Origin: Opitutia bacterium
GTDB taxonomy: Bacteria > Verrucomicrobiota > Verrucomicrobiia > Opitutales > UBA953
Direction of reading: 5' to 3'
Length of the DNA stretch: 14,201 bases
Assembly: GCA_021204635.1 (NCBI GenBank)
Contig: JAJPZB010000059.1
Location: forward strand, 1 to 14,201
Shown here: piece by piece, positions 6,779 to 14,112 of the stretch
How positions within the stretch are numbered: position 1 is the first letter of the stretch
Layout: each line of letters begins with the position of its first letter
Notes under the pieces: generated by a model
Databases searched by the model: none
Told to the model about the DNA's origin: nothing
Seen by the model: the letters and a program-made list of their open reading frames with translations, nothing else
Made by a program: the position numbers and the translations under genes

Positions 6779-6932
6779 GTTTTTTCCTTTTTTTGATTGT
6801 TTGTTGTTTATTTTTTGCCCGCAGGATATGTGGCGGCGCCGCGCAAGTCAAAAGCGGAAAATGCCGCAACATTTGCGACTGTTGCAACGCAGGCTTTCTC
6901 TCCCCCGAATAATTTTTTATGCTCGCGCGCAA
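6779..6932. promoter_or_regulatory. nagA/sulfatase: Divergent promoter region between nagA and the sulfatase
   Basis: This 154-bp spacer must drive both divergent genes. It holds the nagA Shine-Dalgarno (AAAGGA on the - strand, 6785-6790), a GC palindrome GCGGCGCCGC at about 6833-6842, and GTTGCAAC at 6881-6888. It becomes AT-rich (AATAATTTTTTAT) just before the sulfatase start. No pair of sigma-70 hexamers with good spacing could be assigned. Confidence 0.4.
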
Positions 6933-8516
6933 ATGAGATCTCGCTCCCGCAAAATTTTCCCCGCAGCCGCCACGCTCGCACTCGCACCATTTCTCTGCGC
7001 CAACGCCGCGACAACGCCCGACAAACCGAACATCGTGATCATTCTCGCGGACGACATGGGGTTTTCAGACCCGGGCTGCTTCGGCTCCGAGATTCCCACG
7101 CCAAACATCGACCGCCTCGCCAAAGAGGGCATGCTCGCGACACGCTGCTACACGGCGTCGCGCTGCTCGCCGTCGCGGGCGTCGCTGCTGACGGGCTGCG
7201 ACCCGCACCGCGTCGATGTCGGGCTGTTGGACGACGACAGCGGGCGCCCGGGCTATCGCGGCAGGCTCAGCCCCGAAATTCCCACTTTCCCCGAGCTTTT
7301 GAAAAAGGCGAATTACCGCACGTATATTTCGGGGAAATGGCACCTCGGCAAGGTCGAGGGCACGTATCCGTGGAATCGCGGATTTGACCGCGCGCGGGGT
7401 CTCATCGGAGGCGCGGCAGATTACTACAAGCCGATGCCGGATCGGCCATTCGGCGAGGACGGGAAATTGCTCAAACCGCAAGACTTGCCGGCGAATTTTT
7501 ACATGACCGAGGACATCACGCGCACGGCGCTTTCATACATCGACGACGCCGCGAAATCCGCCTCGCCGTTTTTCCTCTACGTCGCCTACACGGCGCCGCA
7601 CACGCCGCTGCAAGCCCCGAAGGCGGAAATCCAAAAAATGTTGCCGAAATATGCGGGAAAATCGCCCGCCGAAATCGCGGAGGCGCGGCTGAAAAAGCAG
7701 AAGAAGCTCGGGCTCGTGCCCGCCTCGGCAAAGCTCGGGATGGCGAGCAAATTCAATCCCGCCGGCTACAAAAACGCGTCGAAAGAACGCAAGGAATACG
7801 TGGCGAAATGCATGGCGACATACGCCGCGCAGATCTCGATTATGGATCGCGGAATCGGGCAAATTTTGAGCGCGTTGGATCAGAAAAAGCTCTCGGGCAA
7901 CACGATCGTCATGTTCATGTCTGACAACGGCGCGACGGCGGAAATGCCGCAGAACAACCCGAATTATCATTCGACGCTGCCAATCGGACCGCTCGGCGAG
8001 CTCGGTTGCCGCGACGGCTACGGACCGTCGTGGGCGGCAGTGTCGAACACGCCTTTCCGACAATACAAGATGGAGACCTTCGACGGCGGGCTCTCCGCGC
8101 CGTTCATCGTCCGCTACCCGAAGGCGATAAAGCCCGGCACGCGCTACACCGCGCCGTTCCTCTTGCAAGACGTCGCGCCAACGTGCCTCACATGGCTCAA
8201 GCTCGCAGTCCCCGAGCACATGGACGGCAAGCCGCTGAACGAATTTTGGGAAAATCCCGCCAAGGTCGCGCAGGATAAAATTTGGCACTTCGACCAAAAA
8301 ATGTGCCCGACGCGCACGATTTTCTGGGAGCACCAGCGGAATCGCGCCGCGCTGACCGACAAATTTAAGCTCGTCTCGCCAAACCGAGGTGCGTGGCAGG
8401 TCTATGCAATCGAAGACCGCACCGAGCAAAATAATCTCGCGCAACAACACAAGCCGCTCGTGCAAAAAATTTCCGAAGAGTACAAGGCATGGGCGCAATC
8501 CGTCCACGCCGAGTAA
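6933..8516 (+). CDS. Secreted sulfatase (arylsulfatase family, S1 type)
   Basis: A formylglycine-dependent sulfatase that removes sulfate esters, probably from glycans in the periplasm or outside the cell. With ATG at 6933 the 527-aa product opens with a signal peptide (MRSRSRK, then an Ala/Leu core, likely cut near CANA/ATTPDKPN). The frame stays open upstream, but those residues would bury the signal peptide, so the short start is preferred. Motifs: PNIVIILADDMG with the metal-binding aspartate pair; RCSPSRASLLTG, with C78 as the residue oxidised to formylglycine (CxPxR intact); SGKWHLGK with K135 and H137; and FMSDNGA with D331 and N332. The C-terminal region is short, as in single-domain enzymes. 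A Cys-type site needs an anaerobic (anSME-like) or aerobic FGE maturase; neither is in the window. Pairing with nagA suggests sulfated amino-sugar polymers, which is an inference. Confidence 0.92.
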   Translation: MRSRSRKIFPAAATLALAPFLCANAATTPDKPNIVIILADDMGFSDPGCFGSEIPTPNIDRLAKEGMLATRCYTASRCSPSRASLLTGCDPHRVDVGLLDDDSGRPGYRGRLSPEIPTFPELLKKANYRTYISGKWHLGKVEGTYPWNRGFDRARGLIGGAADYYKPMPDRPFGEDGKLLKPQDLPANFYMTEDITRTALSYIDDAAKSASPFFLYVAYTAPHTPLQAPKAEIQKMLPKYAGKSPAEIAEARLKKQKKLGLVPASAKLGMASKFNPAGYKNASKERKEYVAKCMATYAAQISIMDRGIGQILSALDQKKLSGNTIVMFMSDNGATAEMPQNNPNYHSTLPIGPLGELGCRDGYGPSWAAVSNTPFRQYKMETFDGGLSAPFIVRYPKAIKPGTRYTAPFLLQDVAPTCLTWLKLAVPEHMDGKPLNEFWENPAKVAQDKIWHFDQKMCPTRTIFWEHQRNRAALTDKFKLVSPNRGAWQVYAIEDRTEQNNLAQQHKPLVQKISEEYKAWAQSVHAE

Positions 8517-8518
8517 CG

Positions 8519-8624
8519 CAGCCGCCACCAACCCACCACCGAGCTGCCACCACCAAGCCAAATCCACCACCAACCCATTCTCACCACCAACCCGCGACAA
8601 CAATCGCCGCCACCACCAAGCCAC
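8519..8624 (-). repeat. C-rich repeat array between the sulfatase and VWA genes
   Basis: The intergenic spacer is nearly all CCACCAAC-type units, with exact copies at 8525, 8567 and 8584 and variants CCACCAAGC or CCACCACCG. The sulfatase mRNA would therefore end in long, unstructured C-rich and G-poor RNA, which is what Rho utilisation sites look like. No hairpin terminator is visible. The modules B and C are absent here. Confidence 0.6.
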
Positions 8625-8642
8625 TGCGGGAACATTTTTAAA

Positions 8643-10256
8643 ATGGAGCAAAGCCAGGACGAGAGCGACATCGCGCGCGACGACAACAATGCCGGCGCGG
8701 GCGAGAGCCTTGAGCTTGGCGGCAACAATGGCGGGCTCGACAACGACTTTGCCCACCACCAACCCGGCGACGGGGATTATTTCCACCACCAACCCGACGG
8801 CAACGAGTTCCACCACCAACCCGACGGCAACGAGTTCCACCACCAACCCGACGACCACAATGCCGACAGCCACGAGCATGGCGTGCTCGTCCCGCCCCCG
8901 CTTTTCACGATAGACGACCACGTTCTCGCAGCGCGGGCTTCCCGCGAGAAATCGGCGCGGCGGCGGAAAAAGAATCGCGAGTACAAGGGCGAATCGGCGT
9001 TTGGCAGGTTTTTCCGGCAGGTTGGTGGCGCGGGCTTCATCGCATCGGTGGTGTTCCACGCGCTTCTCATCTGCTTCGCGGTTTTCTGGGTGACGCGCGC
9101 CTGGATTGAATCCGACAACAATGAGGACGAGCCGGTGTCGTTTGTCTCGGGCGCCGGCGGCGGGAACGGTGGCGACAGGCCTTCGTGGTCGGAGAAATCG
9201 GGCAGTCGCCGCCCGCGCATAGAGAGCACGGAGCAGCACCGCATTCTCACGAAGTCCGCGATTTCGCAGATCGTGCTGCCGGAGGCCAATGTCCACCTTC
9301 ACATTCCGCAAGCCAACGGCAACAAACAGAGCTTCGACGGCAGCGGCTTTGCGTCGTCGGGCGCGGGCGGAGGGGTTGGTGGCGGAGTCGGCATAGGGAA
9401 AGGGATCGGCGTCGGCGACGGCAAAAATTTTGTCAGCAAATTCAAGCCCCGAAAGGTCATGGGCGTGAATATTTATGCGGACAAAATCGCGGTTTATTTG
9501 GATTGCTCGCCGAGCATGACGCCGTATTTGGAGCGCGTGAGCGAAGAAATTTACAACAAATATCCGGACGCCGACATTTTTGAATTTAATGCGATTTTGA
9601 CGACGATCGTGGATGGCGAAGTGCTCGGCGGAAAATCCGGCAAAGTTGTCAAGCACCCGCGCGACCGCAGAGGGCGCGGCGATTCAGACTTGACAGACCG
9701 CAAAAAACTCTCGCGGCAGGGCGAGGCGGTTTACAAGAAATATTCCAAAAATTTTGAAATCGGCTCAGTCGGCGCGTGGCTCGACATCATGATTCAGGAG
9801 AAATACGACGCGCTCGTGATTTTCTCGGATTTCCAAGACGGCATCAGGCAGTTCGACAAGTCGAGCAATGTGATTTACGCCGATTCCATTTTCTACCCGA
9901 CGACCACCGACGGCCGCAAAGAGCGCGACCTGAAATGGTTTAAGCGCTGGATCGACCGCTTGAAAAACAAGACGCCGAAAATTTATCTCTACACGATCGA
10001 GCAGGAGCCGCAGTCGTTTCTCGCCGAATGCGTCAAGGTCTCCGGCGGCGAAATTTCAAACGTCGAATATCTGCGCCGCATGAAGACGCGCGGATACGAG
10101 GGCGAAGACACCGCAATCACGAAAAAGAGCATTCGCGAAAAAATCAGAAAGCCGCGCAACAATGACGACGACGAGGAACAGAGCGAGACAGAGCGGCTGC
10201 GCGACAAATTCATGGACGACGAAAATTCCGAGGACACGAGCGGCTGGGATTGGTGA
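8643..10256 (+). CDS. Membrane-anchored VWA-domain protein with HHQP repeats
   Basis: A 537-aa protein of unknown role. Residues 1-90 are acidic, Asn/Gly/His-rich and contain HHQP four times (38, 48, 57 and 66), the last copies in a 9-residue FHHQPDGNE period. A basic patch (ARRRKKNREYKG) precedes one hydrophobic helix at about 131-151, predicting N-terminus inside and the rest in the periplasm. A Gly-rich linker at about 240-260 leads to a von Willebrand A-like domain starting near GVNIYADKIAVYLDCSPSM. It carries the MIDAS DxSxS at 287-291 and a later metal-region strand ALVIFSDFQDG. The C-terminus is highly charged and ends with an acidic tail. The start at 8643 has no clear Shine-Dalgarno, so an internal start cannot be excluded. 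VWA domains generally mediate metal-dependent protein binding; no partner is encoded alongside. Confidence 0.75.
   Translation: MEQSQDESDIARDDNNAGAGESLELGGNNGGLDNDFAHHQPGDGDYFHHQPDGNEFHHQPDGNEFHHQPDDHNADSHEHGVLVPPPLFTIDDHVLAARASREKSARRRKKNREYKGESAFGRFFRQVGGAGFIASVVFHALLICFAVFWVTRAWIESDNNEDEPVSFVSGAGGGNGGDRPSWSEKSGSRRPRIESTEQHRILTKSAISQIVLPEANVHLHIPQANGNKQSFDGSGFASSGAGGGVGGGVGIGKGIGVGDGKNFVSKFKPRKVMGVNIYADKIAVYLDCSPSMTPYLERVSEEIYNKYPDADIFEFNAILTTIVDGEVLGGKSGKVVKHPRDRRGRGDSDLTDRKKLSRQGEAVYKKYSKNFEIGSVGAWLDIMIQEKYDALVIFSDFQDGIRQFDKSSNVIYADSIFYPTTTDGRKERDLKWFKRWIDRLKNKTPKIYLYTIEQEPQSFLAECVKVSGGEISNVEYLRRMKTRGYEGEDTAITKKSIREKIRKPRNNDDDEEQSETERLRDKFMDDENSEDTSGWDW
8754..8849 (+). repeat. In-frame tandem repeats encoding HHQP inside the VWA gene
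   Basis: CACCACCAACCC occurs at 8754, 8784, 8811 and 8838. Spacings are 30, 27 and 27 bases, all multiples of three, so the frame is kept. The DNA word equals the unit of the intergenic array that ends 130 bases upstream. Confidence 0.85.
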
Positions 10257-10279
10257 AGCCGCAGGTGCCTCGCGGGTGC

Positions 10280-10300
10280 AAAAATTGCCGGCGCGCCGGC
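10280..10300 (-). terminator. Probable terminator of the DtxR/MntR-type gene
   Basis: The 14-base perfect palindrome GCCGGCGCGCCGGC at 10287-10300 can form a 5-bp GC stem with a CGCG loop. On the - strand it is followed by AATTTTT. It lies 13 bp after the regulator stop codon and between two converging genes. The stem is short and no T-run follows on the + strand. Confidence 0.45.
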
Positions 10301-10313
10301 GCGTGTCGCCGCG

Positions 10314-10964
10314 TCAAAGGCGCTCGACGGTAATCTGCTTCGCCGCCTTGTGGCTGAGCACAATCGTGCGACCACCCTGCCTCAGCGAGACCGAGCCCTC
10401 GTATTCGCCGATTTTTTCGACTTCAATTTCCACGCCGATTTTGAGACCGAGGCGCTCGATGTAGTCGAGCAAATCGCGCTTTTCCGCGATTTTGCGAACC
10501 TTCGCGCGCTCGCCCGCCATCAACTCGGAAAGCCGCGCGTAGTTGCCCGCCCGAGGTCGATAGTTGCCTCCTCGCGGAATTTCTTCGCCGTGCGGGCAGT
10601 GCTCCGGGTATTTCAAAAATTTGTCCAAGCGCCGCAGCAAGCGCTCGGGCGCGACGTGCTCGAGGCAATGCGCGTCCTCGTGCGCCTCGCTCAGCGTGTA
10701 GCCGAGGAATTTGGTCAGAAAAACCTCCCATAGGCGGTGGCTCAGCGCCACGTCTTGCGACGCCTTGACGCCCTTTGCCGTCAATTTCGCGCCTTTGTAG
10801 GGGAACACTTCTGCGAGCCCCGATTTTGCGAGTTTCCCGAGCATTTCCGTCACGGACGCCGGCGAAATGCCCAATTCGTACGCGATTGCTTTGTTGCTGA
10901 CAATTTCTTTATCCCCGCCGAGTGAATATATCGTCTTGAGGTAGTCTTCCTGATGCTGATTCAT
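10314..10964 (-). CDS. DtxR/MntR-family metal-dependent transcriptional regulator
   Basis: A cytoplasmic repressor of metal-uptake genes that binds DNA when loaded with Mn2+ or Fe2+. The 216-aa product has a winged helix at 1-70 (recognition helix near SPASVTEMLGKL), a dimerisation and metal domain at about 75-135, and a C-terminal FeoA/SH3-like domain at about 150-216. By alignment to DtxR, metal ligands are H76, E80, H95, E102 and H103. The position of DtxR Cys102 is H99, and DtxR Met10 is D7 as in MntR, so manganese sensing is favoured but not proven. The position matching MntR Glu11 is K10. The start is set at ATG 10964 because MNQHQEDYLK is the normal family N-terminus; a TTG at 10991 would add nine residues. 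A dyad operator lies just upstream. No transporter gene is adjacent. Confidence 0.88.
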   Translation of the reverse strand: MNQHQEDYLKTIYSLGGDKEIVSNKAIAYELGISPASVTEMLGKLAKSGLAEVFPYKGAKLTAKGVKASQDVALSHRLWEVFLTKFLGYTLSEAHEDAHCLEHVAPERLLRRLDKFLKYPEHCPHGEEIPRGGNYRPRAGNYARLSELMAGERAKVRKIAEKRDLLDYIERLGLKIGVEIEVEKIGEYEGSVSLRQGGRTIVLSHKAAKQITVERL

Positions 10965-10993
10965 TTTCCGTCTCACTTGCAAGATTGCCAAAA

Positions 10994-11009
10994 TTTACTT
11001 TCCGGTAAA
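10994..11009. promoter_or_regulatory. Candidate DtxR/MntR autoregulatory operator
   Basis: TTTACTTTCCGGTAAA has perfect TTTAC/GTAAA arms around a 6-base centre. It lies 30-45 bp upstream of the regulator ATG, between the argJ terminator and the gene. Operators of this family are interrupted AT-armed palindromes of about this size. Assignment rests on position and symmetry only. Confidence 0.5.
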
Positions 11010-11011
11010 CC

Positions 11012-11035
11012 AAAAAAATCGCCGGCAACGCGGCG
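11012..11035 (-). terminator. Rho-independent terminator downstream of argJ
   Basis: On the - strand CGCCG, a 6-base loop, CGGCG, one A and seven Ts follow in order. The stem is only 5 bp, but GC-only with a long T-run. It separates argJ from the downstream metalloregulator gene and abuts that gene's candidate operator. Confidence 0.55.
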
Positions 11036-11065
11036 GGCGTCGTGCAAAGCGCCCCGCGTTCCGAG

Positions 11066-11096
11066 AAAAACGGCGTCGCGACTTTCGCGATTTTTT
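11066..11096. terminator. TCGCGA hairpin with flanking T/A runs, near the argJ stop
   Basis: TCGCGA-CTT-TCGCGA at 11076-11090 forms a 6-bp hairpin. On the + strand it is followed at once by six Ts; on the - strand by CGCCG and five Ts. It begins right after the argJ stop codon, so it could be a first argJ terminator. The stronger T-run is on the strand with no gene upstream. Confidence 0.4.
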
Positions 11097-12372
11097 ACTC
11101 GCCCTTGTTGAAATCGACGTACGCCTCGGTCAAATCCGTGGAAATCAGCCGATATTTGCCCGTGCCCAAATTCAGGCGCAGGACGATGTCAAACTCTTTT
11201 TTGCCGACGATTTCGCGCCACTTGGCTGCGTTGTCTGCCTGCAATTCGCCTTTCAAAAACACGGGGACGTCGCCGTAGAAAAGGTCGATTTTCGTCTGGT
11301 CGATGCCGCATTTCGCATATCCCGCAGAGCAGAGAATGCGCCCCCAATTCGGGTCGCCGCCGCACCACGACGCCTTCACGAGAAGCGAATTGCCGATGGA
11401 GCGCGCAATCTTGTTCGCCTCCGCGTCGCTCCGCGCGCCCTCGACGTGCAGCGTAACGACGCGCGAAATTTTCTCGCCGTCGCCCACAATTTTTTTCGCC
11501 AAATTCATGCAAACCGCTTCGAGCGCCTCCCTGAAAATCTCCACGCTCGCGGGATCGCTTTCCGTGATTTCCGCGCCCGATTCGCCGTTTGCCAAAATCA
11601 AAACCGTGTCGTTCGTGGACATGTCGCCATCGACGGAAACGCAGTTGAACGACTGCCCGACCGCGCGCCAGAGACACTTTTGCAAAAGCTCCTGCGAAAT
11701 TTTCGCGTCTGTCGCCAAGAGCCCGAACATCGTCGCCATGTTGGGCTCGATCATGCCCGCGCCCTTCGCCATGCCCGCAATCGTGACGGTTTTCCCGCCG
11801 ACGACGCCCAACGCCGCGCCGACGGAGAACCGCACCGTGCAGGTTTTCCTGTGCGTGTCGGAGGTCAAAATCGCCTCTGCCGCGCGGGCAGATTCCTCCG
11901 GCGACGGAGCGAGCCGGCGCACCGCGTCGCGCATGCCGTCTTCGATTTTGCCCATCGGCAGGTTCACGCCAATGCGCCCCGTCGAGCACACGAAAAATTC
12001 CTCCGACTTGCGCGAGAGCATTTTCGCCACAAAGTCGCACATCTCGTTCGCGTCTTTCATGCCGCGCTCGCCGGTGCACGCATTTGCGTTTCCGGAGCTG
12101 GCGACAATCCCGCGCATCTCGGCTCGCCCTGCCGCGTGGTTGCGCAAATGCGACTGGGAAACGACGACCGGCGCCGCCTTCACGTCGTTTGTCGTGAATG
12201 TGCCCGCCGCAGTGCACGGCGATTTCGAGTAGATCAGCGCGAGGTCCAAGCGCTTGGCATCCTGCTTGCCCCTGATGTCGCAAGCCGTTCCCGCCACGGC
12301 AAAGCCCGGGACATCGCCAATTCCGCACGAATCGTCGGTAACCTGAATTTTGGAAATCAAATTTTCAAACAT
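11095..12372 (-). CDS. argJ: Arginine biosynthesis bifunctional protein ArgJ
   Basis: ArgJ transfers the acetyl group from N2-acetylornithine to glutamate; many members also make N-acetylglutamate from acetyl-CoA. It acts in the cytoplasm in the cyclic arginine pathway. With ATG at 12372 the product is 425 aa, normal for the family. The reading frame continues 30 codons upstream, but that part (MLWCKDFRFAQQG) is unlike ArgJ and is left out. Landmarks: GDVPGFAVAGTACDIRG near the N-terminus, SSGNANACTG at about 92-101, SDTHRKT at 171-177, and the autoproteolysis site GMIEPNMATMFG, where T214 becomes the catalytic N-terminal threonine of the beta chain. The C-terminus is NLGTGKYRLISTDLTEAYVDFN. 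No other arg gene is adjacent. It is divergent from the HipA-like gene. Confidence 0.94.
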   Translation of the reverse strand: MFENLISKIQVTDDSCGIGDVPGFAVAGTACDIRGKQDAKRLDLALIYSKSPCTAAGTFTTNDVKAAPVVVSQSHLRNHAAGRAEMRGIVASSGNANACTGERGMKDANEMCDFVAKMLSRKSEEFFVCSTGRIGVNLPMGKIEDGMRDAVRRLAPSPEESARAAEAILTSDTHRKTCTVRFSVGAALGVVGGKTVTIAGMAKGAGMIEPNMATMFGLLATDAKISQELLQKCLWRAVGQSFNCVSVDGDMSTNDTVLILANGESGAEITESDPASVEIFREALEAVCMNLAKKIVGDGEKISRVVTLHVEGARSDAEANKIARSIGNSLLVKASWCGGDPNWGRILCSAGYAKCGIDQTKIDLFYGDVPVFLKGELQADNAAKWREIVGKKEFDIVLRLNLGTGKYRLISTDLTEAYVDFNKGE

Positions 12373-12569
12373 CTCGGAAATCTTTCGTTCTTTGTTCAAA
12401 TTTGCGCAAACGTAAACCCTTTTCCCCTGCTGCGCGAAGCGAAAATCTTTGCACCACAGCAATGGCTACGCCTGCTAAAATGCGTTAAATTTTCGTAAAA
12501 ATTTTTGTGGATTTATTCGCGAAAAAACAGCATAAATAAAAGAAATTATTGATATTTTTAGCGTAAAAA
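12373..12569. promoter_or_regulatory. Divergent argJ/yjjJ-like intergenic region, AT-rich on the yjjJ side
   Basis: The 197-bp spacer shifts at about 12478 from average composition to strongly AT-rich. The AT-rich part holds AAAAATTTTT (12497-12506), TTCGCGAA (12516-12523) and two pairs of GCGTAAAA-like words spaced 11 bp apart: GCGTTAAA 12482 and TCGTAAAA 12493, then GCGTAAAA 12561 and 12572. The last overlaps the start codon of the HipA-like gene. No good Shine-Dalgarno or sigma-70 pair could be fixed. Confidence 0.45.
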
Positions 12570-13874
12570 ATGCGTAAAACAATACGGCAGGAAATCGCAA
12601 ATTTTGTCGCGGCGAGGAAATTCGCCACAGCGTCCGAGATCGCGAAAATTTTTGAAATCTCGAAGCCCACGGCGATAAACGAGTTGAAAAAATCCGGCGC
12701 GCTCGCGCTTGGCAACTCCGTGAACAGGTTTTACGTGCTGCCGCGAGAAATCCCGAGCCTCGGAGCGAAGTGGAATCTGTATCGCGTCGGGGAAGACGCC
12801 GGTCTCTCGAAACTCGGAGTGTTGACGCGGACGAGCGCCGGATTTTTGTTCGACGGCGACTACCCCGCCCTGCTCGGCAACGAGTTCCCGAACGGGCATT
12901 TTGACAGTCTGCCGTGGCTCTTGGCAGACGCGCGACCGCAGGGCTTCGTCGGGCGCACAATCGCGCGAGTGCTCGCAAAATTCGGCTTCGGCAGCGACCC
13001 GAGAAATTGGAGAGACGACAAAATCGTGGAATATTTCGTGAGATTTGGTTGCAACATCCCGGGCGCGCTAATTCTCGGCGACAACGCCCGCGACGATTTT
13101 CTGCGCGGCCACGAGCCGGATTTGAACGGAAAAGCACGCGCGGCGACATACCCCGAATTCGCCCGCCGCGCCATGGAAAACGGCGAGCCGCATTCCTCCG
13201 CCGCCGGCGAGCAGCCGAAATTCTGCGCCATGGTGAAAGAGCCCGGTGGGTTCGTGCGAAACGTCGTCGTGAAATTCTCCGGCGAAACGGATTCCACCGA
13301 ACAAACGCGCGTCGCAGACCTGCTCATCGCGGAGCATGTCGCGCTCCGCTTTCTCGCAAAAAACGGCTTCCCCGCGCCGAAAACGCGCCTCGTGTTCTCC
13401 GAAAATCGCGTGTTTTTGGAGAGCGACAGGATCGACCGCGTCGGGCGCTATGGCAGAAAGCCGGCGTGCTCGCTGTCGTCGATAGACGCCGCATTCATCG
13501 GCTCCGGAGGCGGGTCGTGGGCAGACGCAATGGCGGCGGCGCCGGACTGTTTTTTGGAAAAAGAAATCGCGCTCGTGAAGCGCCTGCACGACTTCGGCGC
13601 CGCGATCGGCAACAACGACATGCATTTCGGGAATCTAAGTTTCTACATCGAACGCGAACAACCGTTCCGCCTCGCGCCAATATACGACATGCTCCCAATG
13701 TGCTACGCGCCTCTCGCAGACGGCACCATGCGGCAAGGCGCCCTGCGCACAATTCCGCCTACAGACGACGCGCGGCAACTCGCCTCGGGATTCTGGCGCG
13801 AACTCGCAAACGCCGACAACCTCAGCGACAATTTCAGGAAAATCGCCACCGACACCGCCAAGGCCCTCGCGTAA
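12570..13874 (+). CDS. yjjJ: HipA-like Ser/Thr kinase with fused N-terminal HTH (YjjJ type)
   Basis: A 434-aa protein matching the solitary HipA homologue YjjJ of Escherichia coli along its whole length, from memory of that sequence. Residues 1-55 form a winged or helix-turn-helix domain (ASEIAKIFEISKPTAINELKKSG). The kinase part has FDSLPWLLADARPQGFVGR at 111-129, the Ser/Gly loop SSAAGEQPKF at 209-218, VVVKFSG with K235, VFLESDRIDRVGRYGR at 281-296, the catalytic NNDMHFGN with D350, H352 and N355, and the metal-binding LAPIYDML with D373. All key positions look intact, so the kinase is probably active. No hipB-like antitoxin gene lies on either side; the fused HTH may take over regulation. 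HipA proteins phosphorylate targets such as glutamyl-tRNA synthetase; the substrate of YjjJ-type members is not clear to me. It stands alone, divergent from argJ, and a repeat element begins just after its stop. Confidence 0.88.
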   Translation: MRKTIRQEIANFVAARKFATASEIAKIFEISKPTAINELKKSGALALGNSVNRFYVLPREIPSLGAKWNLYRVGEDAGLSKLGVLTRTSAGFLFDGDYPALLGNEFPNGHFDSLPWLLADARPQGFVGRTIARVLAKFGFGSDPRNWRDDKIVEYFVRFGCNIPGALILGDNARDDFLRGHEPDLNGKARAATYPEFARRAMENGEPHSSAAGEQPKFCAMVKEPGGFVRNVVVKFSGETDSTEQTRVADLLIAEHVALRFLAKNGFPAPKTRLVFSENRVFLESDRIDRVGRYGRKPACSLSSIDAAFIGSGGGSWADAMAAAPDCFLEKEIALVKRLHDFGAAIGNNDMHFGNLSFYIEREQPFRLAPIYDMLPMCYAPLADGTMRQGALRTIPPTDDARQLASGFWRELANADNLSDNFRKIATDTAKALA

Positions 13875-13914
13875 ATTGCGGGTTGGTGGTGGGAACTGGG
13901 TTGGTGGTGACAGC

Positions 13915-13970
13915 AAACGTGCCACGATTGTCGCCACACGGATTTGTTCGGGACTAACGTCCCTCACGGC
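13915..13970 (+). repeat. B module, copy 2
   Basis: AAACGTGCCACGATTGTCGC, then CACACGGATTTGTTC, the palindrome GGGACTAACGTCCC at 13950-13963, and TCACGGC. It matches the copy at 2585-2639 except for a few bases in the linker and at the 5' end. Confidence 0.8.
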
Positions 13971-13972
13971 TT

Positions 13973-14112
13973 CGTGGTGAGGGGGATTGTGGCGGAATTG
14001 GGCTGGTGGCGGTGGGTTTTGTGGTGAGATGGTGGTGGAGTTGGGATTGTGGTGGCGAGAATTTGAGTTGGAGGTGAGTTTGGGGTGGTGGTGGGAATTG
14101 GGATGGTGGTGG
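13973..14112 (+). repeat. G-rich degenerate array, copy 2
   Basis: Irregular TTGGGxTGGTGGxGG units. One unit reads GCTGGTGG at 14002-14009, identical to the E. coli Chi octamer; the others are TTGTGGTGG, ATGGTGGTGG or TTGGAGGTG. Confidence 0.65.

Noticed and set aside
6603..6932. Longer sulfatase start upstream of 6933
   Set aside because: The extension overlaps nagA and would place over 100 residues before a clean signal peptide.
7533..9656. 707-residue open frame on the - strand opposite the sulfatase and VWA genes
   Set aside because: It is antisense to two well-supported genes, is Arg/Val/Ala-rich with no domain, and arises from high GC content.
12373..12462. Longer ArgJ start at 12462
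   Set aside because: The extra 30 residues do not look like the ArgJ N-terminus, and ATG 12372 gives the normal family length.
12505..12536. Sigma-70 promoter (TTGTGG ... CATAAA) for the HipA-like gene
   Set aside because: The spacer is about 20 bases and both hexamers are weak, so it was not listed as a feature.
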